The position numbers and the translations under genes are program-made. Shown piece by piece: positions 63,210 to 64,000 of a DNA stretch of 64,000 bases. How positions within the stretch are numbered: the first letter of the stretch is position 1; each line of letters begins with the position of its first letter. The notes under the pieces were generated by a model. It was not told the origin of the DNA. It saw nothing but the letters and a program-made list of their open reading frames with translations, and did no database searches. Source of the DNA: Lysobacterales bacterium. GTDB taxonomy: Bacteria; Pseudomonadota; Gammaproteobacteria; Xanthomonadales; SZUA-36. Location of the stretch: assembly GCA_021648045.1 (NCBI GenBank), contig JAKITM010000001.1, forward strand, positions 1-64,000, in the 5' to 3' direction.

Positions 63210-64000
63210 GATGTTGTATTTGCTTAGCTTGTAGCGCAGGGAGCGAAAAGATATGCCGAGTTTTTTCGCGGTTGCGGTTTTGTTGTAGTGGCATTCTTCT
63301 AGGGCTTTTTTTAGGATTTCTCTTTCGATACCTTCCATATGATCATCTAGGTTTTCCGGCGTGGGGCCGTTGCTGGAATCAGCTGTTAGTAATTCCACTG
63401 ATGACTCATTTTGTTCGAGCATTAGGTCCTCAACATTAATTTTATTACCATCGCCTAGCGTTAGGGCGCGTTGCAGGATATTAACTAACTCTCTAACATT
63501 GCCACTGTAATGGTGTGCCAGTAGTGCAGATGTTGCCTCAGCGCTGAATTCCGGTGGTCTATCTAGGCCGAATTCATCGCTCAGATGCCGGATAAAGTGC
63601 CTTAACAATAGCGGTATGTCTTCCGGTCGTTGGTGTAGGGCCGGCATGTGTAATTCAATTACATTTAGGCGAAAATATAAATCATTCCTGAACTGGCCAC
63701 TGTCGACCAAAGGTTTTAAGCTTTTATGACTGGCGCTGAGGATGCGCACATCAATAGCGCGTTCTTTGACCGCACCAATCGCTCTGACGCGCTTTTCCTG
63801 GATTACCCGTAACAACTTAACTTGCATTGCTAATGGCAGGTCGGCGACCTCATCGAGAAACAGTGTGCCACCGTTGGCAGTCTGGAATAAGCCTGGGCTG
63901 TCTTCATGTGCGCCGGTAAAACTGCCTTTGGTATGTCCGAAAAATTCACTTTCCATTAAATCGGCGGGTATCGCCCCGCAATTTACAGGCACGAAGGGTC
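63204..64000 (-). CDS. pilR: Sigma-54-dependent response regulator PilR (partial)
   Basis: The C-terminal part of an NtrC-family activator; the frame is open to the right edge. Visible are the AAA+ domain from [17 protein letters not shown] through the sigma-54-contact loop KGSFTGAH and the Walker B region [17 protein letters not shown], the arginine-finger region, and a Fis-type helix-turn-helix ([20 protein letters not shown]). The C-terminus matches PilR, which activates pilA. The stop codon and final Gln come from the IS110-derived element. Confidence 0.9.
   Translation of the reverse strand, partial: PFVPVNCGAIPADLMESEFFGHTKGSFTGAHEDSPGLFQTANGGTLFLDEVADLPLAMQVKLLRVIQEKRVRAIGAVKERAIDVRILSASHKSLKPLVDSGQFRNDLYFRLNVIELHMPALHQRPEDIPLLLRHFIRHLSDEFGLDRPPEFSAEATSALLAHHYSGNVRELVNILQRALTLGDGNKINVEDLMLEQNESSVELLTADSSNGPTPENLDDHMEGIEREILKKALEECHYNKTATAKKLGISFRSLRYKLSKYNIQ

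Noticed and set aside
1..64000. CRISPR arrays, tRNA and rRNA genes
   Set aside because: No regularly spaced direct repeats of suitable length, and no cloverleaf or rRNA-like sequence was noticed by eye; a tRNA scan was not possible.

Overview
The window is bacterial, and its conserved neighbourhoods point to a gammaproteobacterium related to Pseudomonas or Cellvibrio. The evidence is the order pepP-ubiH-ubiI next to ygfB/zapA/6S RNA/fau/rpiA, the dciA-M23-secA block, the pilB-pilC-pilD set with coaE nearby, and the fimT-pilV-pilW-pilX-pilY1-pilE minor-pilin operon. The genus cannot be named from sequence alone. The window opens inside an IS110-family transposase and closes inside pilR.

Layout. 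1-1064 IS110 element. 1.1-8.6 kb housekeeping genes (ferredoxin reductase, PlsC, YheT hydrolase, cobalamin adenosyltransferase, DoxX, gcvT-gcvH, SirB, ctaA). 8.6-27.2 kb a respiratory nitrogen-oxide island. 27.4-30.0 kb two tandem paralogous secreted proteins. 30.1-41.3 kb conserved core (rpiA, fau, 6S RNA, zapA, zapB-like, ygfB, pepP, ubiH, ubiI, dciA, M23 peptidase, secA). 41.3-43.5 kb an accessory strip with a RAYT transposase, its palindromic repeats, a Phd/PIN toxin-antitoxin pair and a DUF4124 protein. 43.5-49.2 kb minor pilins and PilY1. 49.4-50.0 kb coaE. 50.1-58.0 kb a glycan or cell-surface modification island. 58.1-64 kb pilD, pilC, pilB, pilA and pilR.

The nitrogen-oxide island is the main interest. 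It encodes a heme TonB receptor, a porin, cytochrome cd1 nitrite reductase (NirS), a membrane-anchored hexaheme fusion (NapC/NirT tetraheme domain plus ethylbenzene-dehydrogenase-type heme domain), a cupredoxin and a short d1-type propeller. An operon of eight genes follows, with two different heme-copper reductase catalytic subunits. The first sits with a CuA subunit, CtaB and SCO. The second sits behind a 507-residue fusion of di-heme cytochrome b, two [4Fe-4S] clusters and an MvhD-like domain. Both catalytic subunits have Gln, not the HPEVY-type Tyr, near the helix VI histidine, and the second has also lost one of the paired helix VII histidines. With NirS upstream, nitric oxide reduction is a better guess than oxygen reduction for both. 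Four promoters in the island (TonB receptor, porin, nirS, NOR operon) carry a TTGAC-N4-RTCAA CRP/FNR/DNR-type box centred about 29-30 bp before a good -10 element, the class II activation geometry. They look like one regulon.

Dispersed GTGGGCATTTATGCCCAC palindromes, often as inverted pairs, occur throughout the window and flank both the RAYT gene and the toxin-antitoxin pair. A 97-bp element with perfect 22-bp terminal inverted repeats, clearly derived from the 5' end of the same IS110 element, supplies the stop codon of pilR. All function calls are from reading the sequence; no database search was run.
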